The position numbers were made by a program, and so were the translations under genes. Shown here piece by piece: positions 9,174-17,649 of a DNA stretch of 64,000 nucleotides (position 1 is its first letter; the number at the start of each line of letters is the position of its first letter). This stretch comes from Enterovibrio nigricans DSM 22720 (GTDB lineage: Bacteria > Pseudomonadota > Gammaproteobacteria > Enterobacterales > Vibrionaceae): contig NZ_FUXU01000017.1 in NCBI RefSeq assembly GCF_900167155.1, forward strand, positions 1 through 64,000, read 5' to 3'. The notes under the pieces are model-generated. The model had not been told where the DNA came from. It saw nothing but the letters and a program-made list of their open reading frames with translations, and made no database searches.

Positions 9174-9422
9174 GATCGTATGCCAGGCAACAACCTGCGG
9201 AATGTTAGCCAACGCATTGATCATCGGATATTCGACATCAACTTCGCCATACCTTTGCTTGTATAGCTCATACGCTTCAGCAACCGTTTTAGCCTCAACC
9301 ATATCACCACTCATTTCAAAGCCCTGCTCTAGCAGTTGAAACTTTTCTGCGTAGAAATCAATACCGTCGAAATCTACATGTATGGCAACCTTGTTTTTGA
9401 GAAAGAATAGATAGCGACTCAT
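9162..9422 (-). CDS. Conserved small protein of unknown function, 86 aa
   Basis: I do not recognise a named family. The 86-residue chain has alternating strands and helices: a b-rich N-terminus (YLFFLKNKVAIHVDFDGIDFY), a helical middle (AKTVAEAYELYKQRYGEV) and no Cys, signal peptide or membrane span. The ATG at 9422 has a weak upstream GGGGTA. It converges on guaD and is isolated from other genes on its strand. The composition and a plausible start argue for a real gene. Confidence 0.6.
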   Translation of the reverse strand: MSRYLFFLKNKVAIHVDFDGIDFYAEKFQLLEQGFEMSGDMVEAKTVAEAYELYKQRYGEVDVEYPMINALANIPQVVAWHTIFRG

Positions 9423-9750
9423 AGTAAGTACCCCACTTGAAAAGAATCAAAAAGTTGTATGGAAAGCACTCTAGGTTTCGCTGTTGTAGACAAATGCAAT
9501 GTCACAAGATCTCGTCTATAACGACATATTTAAGGATAATTGTTCGTCTACATACCTGCTCAATGTGCTAATAACACTAACATATTGCTTCTTTCAGAAT
9601 GTTGCGCCACCCCATAAATATAAACTCGCTCGCATCTTCGCCACTTACCACACACACTAGATGTGACAACGTCACTAATGAATACGCAATGAACCGAGAA
9701 CGATCACAGTCATGCCAAGATAAGCCAAAAGGCGTCATGCTTTTTACATA
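9423..9750. other. Intergenic stretch, no gene seen
   Basis: About 330 A/T-rich bases between two minus-strand genes. It should contain the promoter of the 86-residue protein gene, since it lies upstream of that start codon, but I see no clear sigma70 pair, no open frame with a ribosome binding site and no repeat. Confidence 0.5.
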
Positions 9751-9774
9751 AAAAAAGCCGCTGAGCGGCTTTTA
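9751..9774 (-). terminator. Bidirectional-looking terminator after the a/b hydrolase gene
   Basis: AAAAAAGCCGC-TGA-GCGGCTTTT gives a compact GC stem flanked by A and T runs. On the minus strand it lies 17 bases after the hydrolase stop and ends in seven T residues. Confidence 0.8.
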
Positions 9775-9790
9775 TAGATCATATCGCGGG

Positions 9791-10603
9791 TTAAGCGTGC
9801 TTTGAGAGAAACGTTGTGAGCGCATCCAAAACAAAGGCGGGTTGCTCCATATTGCTGATATGCCCTGCATGAGGGATCAGAATATATTCACTTCCATCGA
9901 TCGCATCGTGCATTAACATCGATTCCAATGGTGAACGAGGCTTGTCCTCGGCTCCTACCATGATAAGTGTCGGCACAGTGAGCTTTTCGATTTCATCAAA
10001 TGTGTCTCGACGATCAAAAACGATGCGACCCACTTTCGTCATATTCACAGCTTCACTGCCTTTTAGACCACTCAACTTGGCGCGGAAACCTGCAACCAAC
10101 TCAGGATTCGCGGTTTCAGCATCCGTCGCAAAAAACAATGGCGTAATGGCGTCAATGAGGGGGTCTGGAACGCTTTGTGTGGCTTCAATAGCATCTAACA
10201 TGCCGAAGTACTTCGCTTTAGTAATTTCAGGTTCGTACCCAACGAAGGTATCCATTAATACCAAAGACTTCACGCGCGAAGGAGCTTGAAGGGCAAGTTC
10301 TGCTCCCCACATCCCGCCGACTGACAAGCCAACGATAGAGAAGGTTTCAATGTCCAGATGATCCATCAGTGCCAACATATCAGCGGCATAATCCACCAAT
10401 GATTGTGTTTCAGCGGGCATTGATTCAGATTCACCGTGCGCCCATAAATCTGGCACGATACAACGATAACATTGGCTCAACACCTCAACCTGAGGAGCCC
10501 ACATTTTGCTGTCCCACAAATAACTGTGTCCGAACAGCAGGACCGGACCGTTGCCGATATCCTGATATGCCATCGATTTACCATGACGAGTAAACATCTT
10601 CAT
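9791..10603 (-). CDS. Alpha/beta hydrolase, 270 aa
   Basis: Cytoplasmic a/b-hydrolase fold enzyme with an intact catalytic triad: nucleophile Ser in GLSVGG (about residue 95), acid Asp in VGAEDKP (about 220) and His in HAGHISN (about 248). The oxyanion HSYLWDSKMW segment and the cap region are typical of the haloperoxidase/3-oxoadipate enol-lactonase-like group. No signal peptide. The substrate cannot be deduced; there are no aromatic degradation genes nearby. It is transcribed alone, ends in its own terminator, and lies downstream of a helicase gene that also has its own terminator. Confidence 0.88.
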   Translation of the reverse strand: MKMFTRHGKSMAYQDIGNGPVLLFGHSYLWDSKMWAPQVEVLSQCYRCIVPDLWAHGESESMPAETQSLVDYAADMLALMDHLDIETFSIVGLSVGGMWGAELALQAPSRVKSLVLMDTFVGYEPEITKAKYFGMLDAIEATQSVPDPLIDAITPLFFATDAETANPELVAGFRAKLSGLKGSEAVNMTKVGRIVFDRRDTFDEIEKLTVPTLIMVGAEDKPRSPLESMLMHDAIDGSEYILIPHAGHISNMEQPAFVLDALTTFLSKHA

Positions 10604-10640
10604 CGTATTCCCTGTCGACTAATTTTCTTTATTTAAACAC

Positions 10641-10669
10641 AAAAAAAGCGCCAGATGCTGGCGCTTTTT
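10641..10669 (-). terminator. Terminator after the DEAD-box helicase gene
   Basis: AAAAAAAGCGCCAG-ATG-CTGGCGCTTTTT: a 7-bp GC-rich stem flanked by A and T runs, 16 bases beyond the helicase stop on the minus strand and just upstream of the hydrolase gene. Confidence 0.85.
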
Positions 10670-10684
10670 GTTAAAAAGGGTGGC

Positions 10685-12007
10685 TTACTCAGCGTCTGGT
10701 TTCTTTTTCTTAACCATGAACACATCTTCGCCCACAGAAACCGTTTTGTAGAAGCTCTTATCACGCTGTTTAGGCGCGGCTTTCTTCGCTGAAGGTTTAT
10801 GTGCTTTCTTCGCGTGTGTCGGCTTTTTAGCATACGTTTTCTTATGCTTAGGCACTAAGCCTTTAAACTTGCCAACCAGACCTTCAAACGTTGCAAAGCT
10901 CATGGTTTTATCCAAAAAGCCTTCAATGCTCTTAAAGCTGTTCCAGTCTTTTGGACCCACAAACGAGATAGCAATACCTTTGTTACCCGCACGCCCAGTA
11001 CGACCAATGCGGTGAACGTACTCTTCTGCGTGTTTTGGCATATCAAAGTTCACTACGTGTGATACGTTTGAAATATCCAAGCCACGAGAAGCAACGTCTG
11101 TCGTTACCAGTACTTTATGCAAGCCACGTTCGAACTCGTTCATAATACGGTTGCGTGCCGTTTGGTTCATGTCACCGCTCAGTGCTACCGCTTTAATACC
11201 GCGTTCAACAAACAATTTCGCTAGGCGATCAGTGTCCGCGCGCGTTGCTGTGAACACCATCATTTGCTGGTATTGCTCTTCTTCCATCACACGATCAAGC
11301 AGCGCTTGTTTGTGATCAAGATGGTCGCAAAGGTAGAAGCGTTGCTCGATGTCTTTGTGTTCTTCATTGACGTAACCAATCGCAACACGCTTTGGTTCAT
11401 TCAACATGTCAGCGGCAATTTCGTTCACTTGTTTGTGGTCGAGTGTTGCAGAGAACATCAAGGTTTGACGACGACGGTGCCCTGCCGCTGTATTGATCGC
11501 TTTCAACTGCGGTGCAAACCCCAAGTCCAGCATACGGTCAGCTTCATCAAGGATCAGCATTTCCAAACCTTCAAGGCTCAGATGGCGATGCTCAAGGTGG
11601 TCAGCAAGACGGCCCGGCGTTGCAACAACAAACATTGGGTCTTTACGGAACTCTTTCGCTTGGTCGTTAAAGTTTTCACCGCCAAGGATCAACACGCCTT
11701 TGTATGGGGTGCCTGCTAGCAGTTTTTTCAGCTCACCATAAACCTGCTTGGCCAGTTCACGCGTAGGTGCAAGAATGACAACACGAGGGTCGCGGCGGCT
11801 GAATGCTTTCACACGCATAACGCGCTGAAGCGCAGGCAGCAAAAACGCCAGTGTTTTACCTGAGCCAGTTTTAGACGACGCGAGCAGATCTTTTCCAGTA
11901 GAAATAACTGGAATGGCTGCGGCCTGAATGTCGGTAGCTGCATCAAAACCCCAGTGTTCCATTGTTTTTATCAGGCGCTTGTCTAAACCCAGATTTTCAA
12001 ATTGCAA
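10685..12007 (-). CDS. DEAD-box ATP-dependent RNA helicase, 440 aa
   Basis: RNA helicase of superfamily 2. Motifs in order: Q motif (GFDAATDIQAAAIP, 20-33), Walker A SSKTGSGKT (44-52), PTRELA (81-86), TPGR (130-133), DEAD (154-157), SAT near 185, then in the second RecA domain TATRAD, TTDVASRGLD and HRIGRTGRAG. The C-terminal 65 residues are a Lys/Ala/His-rich basic tail that probably binds RNA. Size and tail resemble the RhlE/SrmB group used in ribosome assembly and cold response; I would not choose one name. It is divergent from the NUDIX gene, across a 233-base gap that must hold both promoters. Confidence 0.93.
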   Translation of the reverse strand: MQFENLGLDKRLIKTMEHWGFDAATDIQAAAIPVISTGKDLLASSKTGSGKTLAFLLPALQRVMRVKAFSRRDPRVVILAPTRELAKQVYGELKKLLAGTPYKGVLILGGENFNDQAKEFRKDPMFVVATPGRLADHLEHRHLSLEGLEMLILDEADRMLDLGFAPQLKAINTAAGHRRRQTLMFSATLDHKQVNEIAADMLNEPKRVAIGYVNEEHKDIEQRFYLCDHLDHKQALLDRVMEEEQYQQMMVFTATRADTDRLAKLFVERGIKAVALSGDMNQTARNRIMNEFERGLHKVLVTTDVASRGLDISNVSHVVNFDMPKHAEEYVHRIGRTGRAGNKGIAISFVGPKDWNSFKSIEGFLDKTMSFATFEGLVGKFKGLVPKHKKTYAKKPTHAKKAHKPSAKKAAPKQRDKSFYKTVSVGEDVFMVKKKKPDAE

Positions 12008-12240
12008 AGGTAATACTCCAAAATCATTCTTTATACAGGGAGTTACTGAGTCTACTTTTACCCATCAACCCATGGCGACTCCCGTGGAAATTCGGCGCGA
12101 ATACTACCATATTTCTGCAATTTCACGCAGTTTTTATTGTGTTTGATCACACTTTTGTGGTCGTTAATACGCCAATCATCGGCAATTCGCAGGGTTACGA
12201 GTAGCTTATCAAACCATTGAAACCTAAAAGAGTGGTCAAT

Positions 12241-12762
12241 ATGTCAGATTCAAAAGTCCTTCAACGCTGGAAACGCTTTACGCTTGAAGAAAAATTGCAC
12301 ACTTTACCCAACGGTGTTGAGACCTCGCATATTACCCTCACGCATCCCGGCGCTGTTGTGATCCTCCCAGTCGCAAACGATGGGAAGCTCGTGTTACTCC
12401 GTCAATACCGCCCATCCATAGCGTCATGGATTTACGAGTTTCCTGCAGGAACATTAGAATGTGGCGAAGACAAATTGCTGTGCGCAAAACGAGAGTTGGC
12501 AGAAGAAGCCAAACTTGCCGCGTCTGAATGGCACTCCCTCGGTGAAAGTCTCCCTGCCCCCGGCTTTTGTGATGAATCACAGTACTTGTTTTTGGCCAAA
12601 AACCTGACGCATGCTGAGGCGGATATGGACGAGGATGAGGTAATTGAAGTTGTGCACTTTTCCGTAGAAGATGTTAAGCAGATGATCGTTAACAATGAAA
12701 TTAAAGACAGCAAAACAATTGTCGCCTTTTGCCGCGCACAATTGATGGGTTTGATCACATAG
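12241..12762 (+). CDS. NUDIX hydrolase (ADP-ribose pyrophosphatase type), 173 aa
   Basis: Hydrolyses a nucleoside diphosphate linked to another moiety; the sequence is closest in character to the ADP-sugar/ADP-ribose pyrophosphatases. The Nudix box begins at Gly70 (GTLECGE) and includes RELAEE at 84-89, with an upstream YRPSIASWIYEFPAG that is typical of the ADP-ribose group. ATG 12241 is chosen over the in-frame TTG at 12217 because AGAGTGG lies just before it. It sits between divergent promoters and a hotdog-type gene in the same direction. Confidence 0.88.
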   Translation: MSDSKVLQRWKRFTLEEKLHTLPNGVETSHITLTHPGAVVILPVANDGKLVLLRQYRPSIASWIYEFPAGTLECGEDKLLCAKRELAEEAKLAASEWHSLGESLPAPGFCDESQYLFLAKNLTHAEADMDEDEVIEVVHFSVEDVKQMIVNNEIKDSKTIVAFCRAQLMGLIT

Positions 12763-12847
12763 GACAGACGTAACAATGTGTTTACATTGACATCCGACCA
12801 GTTGTCGAATTAGGGTAAATGTTGCTGGATCGAATCAAGGATGAAAG

Positions 12848-13324
12848 ATGAAACAGACGCTTGTCCGTGCCAACCGAATGCTAAAACTCTTTGGTTTTTT
12901 CAAGGTGCCGTTAATTTGGTATTGCCGCCCAAAGATCCTTGTATTGGATGACGAGCAAGTACAAGTTCGCATCCCCCTCAAACGAAAAACCAAAAATCAC
13001 CTGAACAGCATGTACTTTGGCACCTTGGCAATAGGTGCCGATGTTGCGGGCGGCTTTATGGCGATGAGTAAAGCTGAGGCCAGAGGGCGAAAAATCTCAC
13101 TGGCATTTAAAGCAGTGAAAGGCGATTTTCTGAAACGCCCAGAAGCCGACGTTCTTTTTACATGTACCGACGGTAAACTCATTGACGAAATGCTGGACAA
13201 GACATTGGCCACTGGTGAACGTGTAAATCAAGCAGTGAGAATCACCGCAACCTGCCCCGCGATCAATCACGACGAACCCATGGCTGTTTTTGACCTAACG
13301 CTTTCAGTGAAAGTTGTTTCATAG
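12848..13324 (+). CDS. DUF4442 hotdog-fold protein (possible thioesterase), 158 aa
   Basis: Matches the DUF4442 family, a branch of the hotdog thioesterase superfamily. The pattern seen is an N-terminal hydrophobic helix (LKLFGFFKVPLIWYCRPKIL), the RIPLKRKTKNHLNSMYFGTLAIGADVAGG core, where the NHLNSMYFG helix stands where thioesterases bind substrate, and the b-strand KISLAFKAVKGDFLKRPEADV. The substrate is not known. AAGG at 12837-12840 precedes the ATG by 7 nt. It follows the NUDIX gene by 85 bases and may be cotranscribed with it. Confidence 0.8.
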   Translation: MKQTLVRANRMLKLFGFFKVPLIWYCRPKILVLDDEQVQVRIPLKRKTKNHLNSMYFGTLAIGADVAGGFMAMSKAEARGRKISLAFKAVKGDFLKRPEADVLFTCTDGKLIDEMLDKTLATGERVNQAVRITATCPAINHDEPMAVFDLTLSVKVVS

Positions 13325-13419
13325 GTAAAACCACATTTAGTACTGTATAAGTCGCTTGTCTAAGTTCTATCACACAAATTTAACCTTTAATCAAGGTAAC
13401 TTTTTGCCCTTTTCTTCTT

Positions 13420-14664
13420 TTGCTTATTAGACTTAAGTATAAGTTTGTTAAGGGTGGAGAGCGTTTTGATCAGGAAAATAGGCGACTTTTTAAGCTCGAC
13501 ACTGCACCGGGGATCATTCTCATTGCAACGGCCTTTGCCGCATTGATTATTGCTAACTCTCCCCTTGCTCCCGCTTACCTGTCTTTACTGGATACGCCGA
13601 TACACATAAAGATTGGCGCACTGGATATCGAGAAAAACCTCTTACTGTGGATAAATGATGGCCTGATGGCCATTTTCTTTTTATTAATAGGTTTGGAAGT
13701 CAAACGTGAGTTAATCCAAGGCGCATTGCGGACTCGATCCCGCGCTATGTTTCCCGTTGTAGCCGCGATTGGCGGGATGGCTGTTCCGGTTTTAGTCTTT
13801 GTCGCGTTTAACATGGGAAACCCTGAAGCTTTGCAAGGATGGGCAATCCCTGCTGCAACCGACATTGCCTTTACCCTCGGCGTACTCGCGCTTTTTGGCA
13901 AACAAACGCCCGTTAGCTTAAAAGTATTTCTTCTTGCTCTGGCGGTTATCGATGACTTAGGCGCAGTCATCATCATTGCGTTGTTCTTCAGCAGCGATCT
14001 CTCCCTCATTTCACTCGCCATTGCCGTTCTGGCCAGTGCCACCTTGTTTTATATGAATGCTAAAGGTGTTGCGAGATTGACGGGCTACTTACTGGTGGGC
14101 GCAATTCTGTGGGTTGCTGTATTGAAGTCAGGCGTTCATGCCACCGTGGCGGGCGTGATCTTAGGCTTTGCCGTGCCGTTGCGCATTAAACACCACCGCG
14201 TTCGTAGCCCGTTAAGGTACCTCGAACACGGTATCCATCCTTGGAGCAGTTTCGCTATCTTGCCGCTGTTTGCTTTTGCTAACAGTGGTGTTCCTCTCGA
14301 CAATTTCAGCGTAGACATGCTGTTAGAGCCATTGCCTCTCGGAATTACGCTCGGGTTGCTGCTGGGTAAACCGATTGGAATTTCAGCCGCCTGCTACCTC
14401 GCAATCAAAGCGAATATTGCCAGTCTCCCGAAAGGGCTCGACTTTAGCCACATTATGGCCGCGTCGATCCTTTGCGGAATTGGTTTCACGATGTCAATTT
14501 TCATCACCACACTGGCGTTCCCTGGGGCTGACTCTCATGCTTTGGTGGATCTCTCTCGTGTCGCCATTTTCATTGGATCTATATTAGCGTCAGTGATCGG
14601 TTACATGGCGTTAAAGCATACTTTGAGACAACAGAGTGCCGTCACCCAAGACGTTGCTGAATAG
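13420..14664 (+). CDS. nhaA: Na+/H+ antiporter NhaA, with an apparent one-base frameshift near the start
   Basis: Inner-membrane antiporter exchanging two H+ for one Na+. The main frame carries the whole NhaA fold: [37 protein letters not shown] with the first essential Asp, [18 protein letters not shown] with the Asp-Asp pair, [27 protein letters not shown] and [12 protein letters not shown]. The beginning is odd. The only in-frame start upstream is TTG 13420, which lacks a ribosome binding site and adds a charged leader. In the next frame, TTG 13466 has GGTGGAGAG just upstream and reads IRKIGDFL. One extra T in the T5 run at 13487-13491 would make this [18 protein letters not shown], the normal NhaA N-terminus. 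So the gene is either frameshifted, slippery or misread here; apart from this the protein looks complete. Confidence 0.9.
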   Translation: MLIRLKYKFVKGGERFDQENRRLFKLDTAPGIILIATAFAALIIANSPLAPAYLSLLDTPIHIKIGALDIEKNLLLWINDGLMAIFFLLIGLEVKRELIQGALRTRSRAMFPVVAAIGGMAVPVLVFVAFNMGNPEALQGWAIPAATDIAFTLGVLALFGKQTPVSLKVFLLALAVIDDLGAVIIIALFFSSDLSLISLAIAVLASATLFYMNAKGVARLTGYLLVGAILWVAVLKSGVHATVAGVILGFAVPLRIKHHRVRSPLRYLEHGIHPWSSFAILPLFAFANSGVPLDNFSVDMLLEPLPLGITLGLLLGKPIGISAACYLAIKANIASLPKGLDFSHIMAASILCGIGFTMSIFITTLAFPGADSHALVDLSRVAIFIGSILASVIGYMALKHTLRQQSAVTQDVAE

Positions 14665-14729
14665 TCAAGCAGCGTCATTTAATTTTCCCAGTTATCCCCC
14701 TCGCACAACACACTGTATTCCATACAAAG

Positions 14730-14752
14730 TCTGACCATATTTTTGGTCAGAC
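14730..14752 (+). terminator. Inverted repeat, probable nhaA terminator
   Basis: GTCTGACCA (14730-14738) and TGGTCAGAC (14744-14752) form a perfect 9-bp stem with a 5-nt T-rich loop, 66 bases after the nhaA stop. CACGTG then TTTTT follows. The T-run is offset, so termination is likely rather than certain. Confidence 0.5.
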
Positions 14753-14865
14753 CACGTGTTTTTGCCTTTCATATTTTTGACATATAAAAGGGTGCTATTG
14801 ACTTTCTGGGAAGCCGCATGACAACAGTATTGCAAGAACAAATCTACCGACTTATCAACCGATTC

Positions 14866-14891
14866 TGTGGATAAAAATTTCGTTATCCACA
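14866..14891. promoter_or_regulatory. Inverted pair of perfect DnaA boxes
   Basis: TGTGGATAA (14866-14874) and TTATCCACA (14883-14891) are both exact copies of the high-affinity DnaA box, head to head with an 8-nt A/T-rich spacer. The pair lies in a 518-base gene-free stretch between nhaA and a histidine phosphatase gene. As RNA it could also fold into a 9-bp hairpin, but no T-run follows. See findings. Confidence 0.5.
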
Positions 14892-15182
14892 CCCGAGAAA
14901 TAATTGTATCCCACTGTTTTAATTGAAGTTTAAAGGTCAAGTTTTCAAATCAATTTTTCGTGAATTTTTTTGTGTGACGTCGTGCAAGTATTTCAAATGA
15001 AATGGATTTTGAGCATACAGCCAACTTGCCTGAATAAAATGCGTAAAATTTCAACCGATTTAATATCACTCAAAGAAGTGCGCTTTCGAATGGTCGGAGC
15101 CAAGAGATTGAGAATCAAACCTCTGCGAATAGAAACCAAGCCTGATTTATCATGTCAGAATGGCAAAGCAAACTTGCCAAGG
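14892..15182. other. Gene-free stretch between the DnaA boxes and the phosphatase gene
   Basis: A/T-rich sequence with an open frame at 14970-15197 that lacks a ribosome binding site and resembles no protein family. I see no further repeat or promoter of note. Together with 14665-14865 it makes a 518-base region with no supported gene. Confidence 0.5.
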
Positions 15183-15776
15183 TTAAAAGGTCTTTGATGC
15201 ACCCCGGCGTATCAAGGTTTTTATTTCCCCCGTTTCATGATGCGGTAGCGTTCTGTGAAGTCCTGACGCAATATGATGAAACGCCGAGCTTAGTATTTGC
15301 AGCGCGTCACCATGGGACACCAGCAAAATGACTTTGTCCGTGTGGCGACACTCTAAGTCAGCAATGACATCCAACGTTCGTGCCCTAACACACGCTGTAC
15401 TTTCAACACGCCTTTCCGCTTGATCTGAGTCCAGCGCGTCTTTTTCCCATACTGCTTCATATGACAGCGACGATAGTCCCTCATAGTCACCAAAGTAACG
15501 CTCTCTGAGCCGTATATCTTTTATCGGGCTGTTCAACGCCAGCACTTTTGCCACGATATCCGCTGTTTCTCTTGTCCGCATAAAATCAGAACAATAAATT
15601 AGATCAATCTGCGCATCTCGACACCCTATCGCCGCTTGCTTTGCTTGTTCCTTGCCCAGCGCTGAAAGACCAAAGTTAACGCAACCAATTTTGGGGTCAC
15701 TGACGACAATATCCGCCACGTTGGCTTCGCTCTGTCCGTGTCTCATTATCATGTATGTATTTTTAAATACGGTCAT
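15183..15776 (-). CDS. Histidine phosphatase family protein (phosphoglycerate mutase-like), 197 aa
   Basis: Phosphotransfer enzyme of the histidine phosphatase superfamily. The N-terminal MRHGQSEAN (residues 11-19) holds the phospho-accepting His and its Arg partner, and SHGDALQI near residue 155 holds the second catalytic His. Both belong to the four-residue catalytic core; the RTRETA segment near 67 and the acidic RERYFGDYEG are also normal. Substrate unknown: the family covers mutases, fructose bisphosphatase and broad phosphatases. It follows the broken Na/Pi-cotransporter gene on the same strand with 26 bases between, so the two once formed an operon and may have been functionally linked through phosphate. 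Confidence 0.85.
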   Translation of the reverse strand: MTVFKNTYMIMRHGQSEANVADIVVSDPKIGCVNFGLSALGKEQAKQAAIGCRDAQIDLIYCSDFMRTRETADIVAKVLALNSPIKDIRLRERYFGDYEGLSSLSYEAVWEKDALDSDQAERRVESTACVRARTLDVIADLECRHTDKVILLVSHGDALQILSSAFHHIASGLHRTLPHHETGEIKTLIRRGASKTF

Positions 15777-15802
15777 ATTTCCCTATACCTTGTTGATAAC
15801 AA

Positions 15803-17436
15803 CTATGTCCGTTTATGACTCGGATGGGTAGCAATCACATCGAGAGGTTCTGCGTTCTTGAGACGGCTACGGCTTAACTCACCGGCCTGATCAAGTATCG
15901 GGTAAGCGATTGAAGTAAAATGCGAATTAATCCGTATCAAATCTCTCAACAAATCTAAATACAAAGAGCGCCCCGAAACAAATGGTCCTTGATTATCCCT
16001 AAGCCCTTTCTGGTGTGCCAACGTCGCTTCACGCTCGATGCTCTTTACAATACTTTTTTGTTCAATCAATGCGCGTGCATTCGTGACATCCCCCGTCAGC
16101 AAAACACTGAATGCCAGTTCCATGTTTCGGTAAATACACTGTTTTAACTCTTCAATCGCGGCTTTTTCATAATCAGGAAGGTGTACATTCTGCTGAATGA
16201 TCTTTTTGATGACTTCCGTCATGCTGCACTCCAGGATGTCACCTGCATGTTCTAGGTTGGTGGTATAAGACGAAATTCTAAAACACCGTCGTTGATACTT
16301 TTTAGGAATATCTTGCCGACTGAGCTCGGTTAGGTACCAGTTTATTTTTTCATGATATTCATCAACTAAATCATCTGACCGTTTAATGTTCTGAAGCTCA
16401 GCCCTATTTCGGGTGTGGAGCGCATCAAATGCACCATCCAGCATGGTTTTCAGTAAATCCCCCACTCTCAGAACTTCGCGTACCGAGTTTGTCAGGGCGA
16501 CAGAAGGCTTACGGAAAGCTTTTCGGTCCAAGTATCTAGGGCTGTTGTCACTGGCTTCATTGACGGTATCTGGCACCCACTTTTCAAGTAATCTCGCACA
16601 GGGTTTAACGAAAGGAAGGAAGCTTATCGCCAATAGTACATTGAACATCATGTGAAAGTTGACAAGGACAATCGCAGGTTCACTTGCGTGAAACAACGAC
16701 AACGATGCAATGATATTTAGCATCGGCAACGTAATAATGACACCAATAGCACGAAACACGAGATTGCCTATTGGCACGCGATAAATCGAAGGAGATGCAT
16801 GTAGCGTATTGACCACAGCTGGTAACGCTGCGCCGAGATTCGCCCCTAAAATTAGCGGCATTCCCCCTTCCGTAGATATCACTCCCGAGCTTGCCATCGC
16901 AACAACAAGGAGAACAGTGGCTCGTCATTAAGGGCTGTCATCACTGATTGAATGGCAAGCGAATCCCGCATTGGTTCTGACGTAGACACAATGATATTAA
17001 GCGCGAGTAACATCAGTCCCAAACCAACACCAATCGCACCTATGGGTCGATGCTTTTCTTTCTTATTAAAGGACATCACAATAATGCCCGTGATGAGAAA
17101 CAAAGGCTGTAACCAGCTCAAATCAAAGGTTAAAACCTTGGCAACGAGTGTCGTCCCTACATCAGCCCCGAGCAGAATCGCTAAACCACTTGCGGTTGCC
17201 AAGCCCTGATTCGCTAACGAACTCGCTAACAAGGCCGTCGCAGTACTGCTTTGAAGCAGACATGTCACACCTAGCCCTACACCAAACGCTCGCCAACGAC
17301 TAAAAACAGCGCGGCCGAGACTCCGTCTAATTTTCCCACCAAACGCTTTAAGCACTGACTCTTTGACCAAAGTCAGACTAAACAACAGTAACGCAACGCC
17401 TCCTAACAGGTTGAAAAATATATATGTTCCACTCAT
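15803..17436 (-). pseudogene. Na/Pi-cotransporter family gene disrupted by an internal deletion and frameshift
   Basis: The two halves of one gene lie in different frames: 17436-16879 encodes the N-terminal 185 residues and 16921-15803 the rest. The first half carries the first SLC34/YjbB-type repeat with the LLQSSTATALL motif and LLGADVGTT. The second half begins in frame as ATVLLVVAMASSGVI, continues to LILGANLGAALP, and ends in a PhoU-like helical domain. The join falls in 16900-16921, where the same bases read FSLLL in the first frame and ATVLL in the second. About 15-20 residues expected between them, including the second SS motif, are missing. The ATG at 16897 has no ribosome binding site, so separate translation of the second half is unlikely. 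Total family length would be about 545-560 residues. Probably a recent loss of function. Confidence 0.8.
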
Positions 17437-17560
17437 TCACCCCCCATTTCACCACGCTAATTACATTTACTTTCAATGATGCCGTGCCTGCTTTAAACAA
17501 ACTAATTTGAGCATATGTCTATTAACAACTTAGTCAAAAGTGAACTTTTGATCAACAAAC

Positions 17561-17576
17561 GAACATTTTTATGTTC
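17561..17576. promoter_or_regulatory. Candidate DeoR/GlpR-type operator
   Basis: GAACAT-TTTT-ATGTTC is a perfect inverted repeat, followed by ATTCGCTCATTT. Both the half-site ATGTTC/GAACAT and the A/T-rich spacing resemble GlpR operators. It lies 74 bases before the DeoR-family start codon, so autoregulation and control of the downstream Ugp operon are plausible (inference). Confidence 0.5.
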
Positions 17577-17649
17577 ATTCGCTCATTTAATGTTGCTAAA
17601 TTGTTATTTATGTTCTTTGCTTGATCGAAACAGGGAGAAATGAGCAGCT

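Noticed and set aside
12138-12152. TGTGTTTGATCACA-like sequence resembling a CRP site upstream of the NUDIX gene
   Set aside because: The half-sites are 4 rather than 6 bases apart, so they do not fit the CRP spacing.
14692-14940. Open frame of 82 codons on the minus strand in the gene-free region
   Set aside because: It spans the hairpin and the DnaA boxes, and shows no motif or ribosome binding site.
14970-15197. Open frame of 75 codons on the plus strand downstream of nhaA
   Set aside because: No ribosome binding site, no family resemblance, and it overlaps the end of a well-supported phosphatase gene on the other strand.
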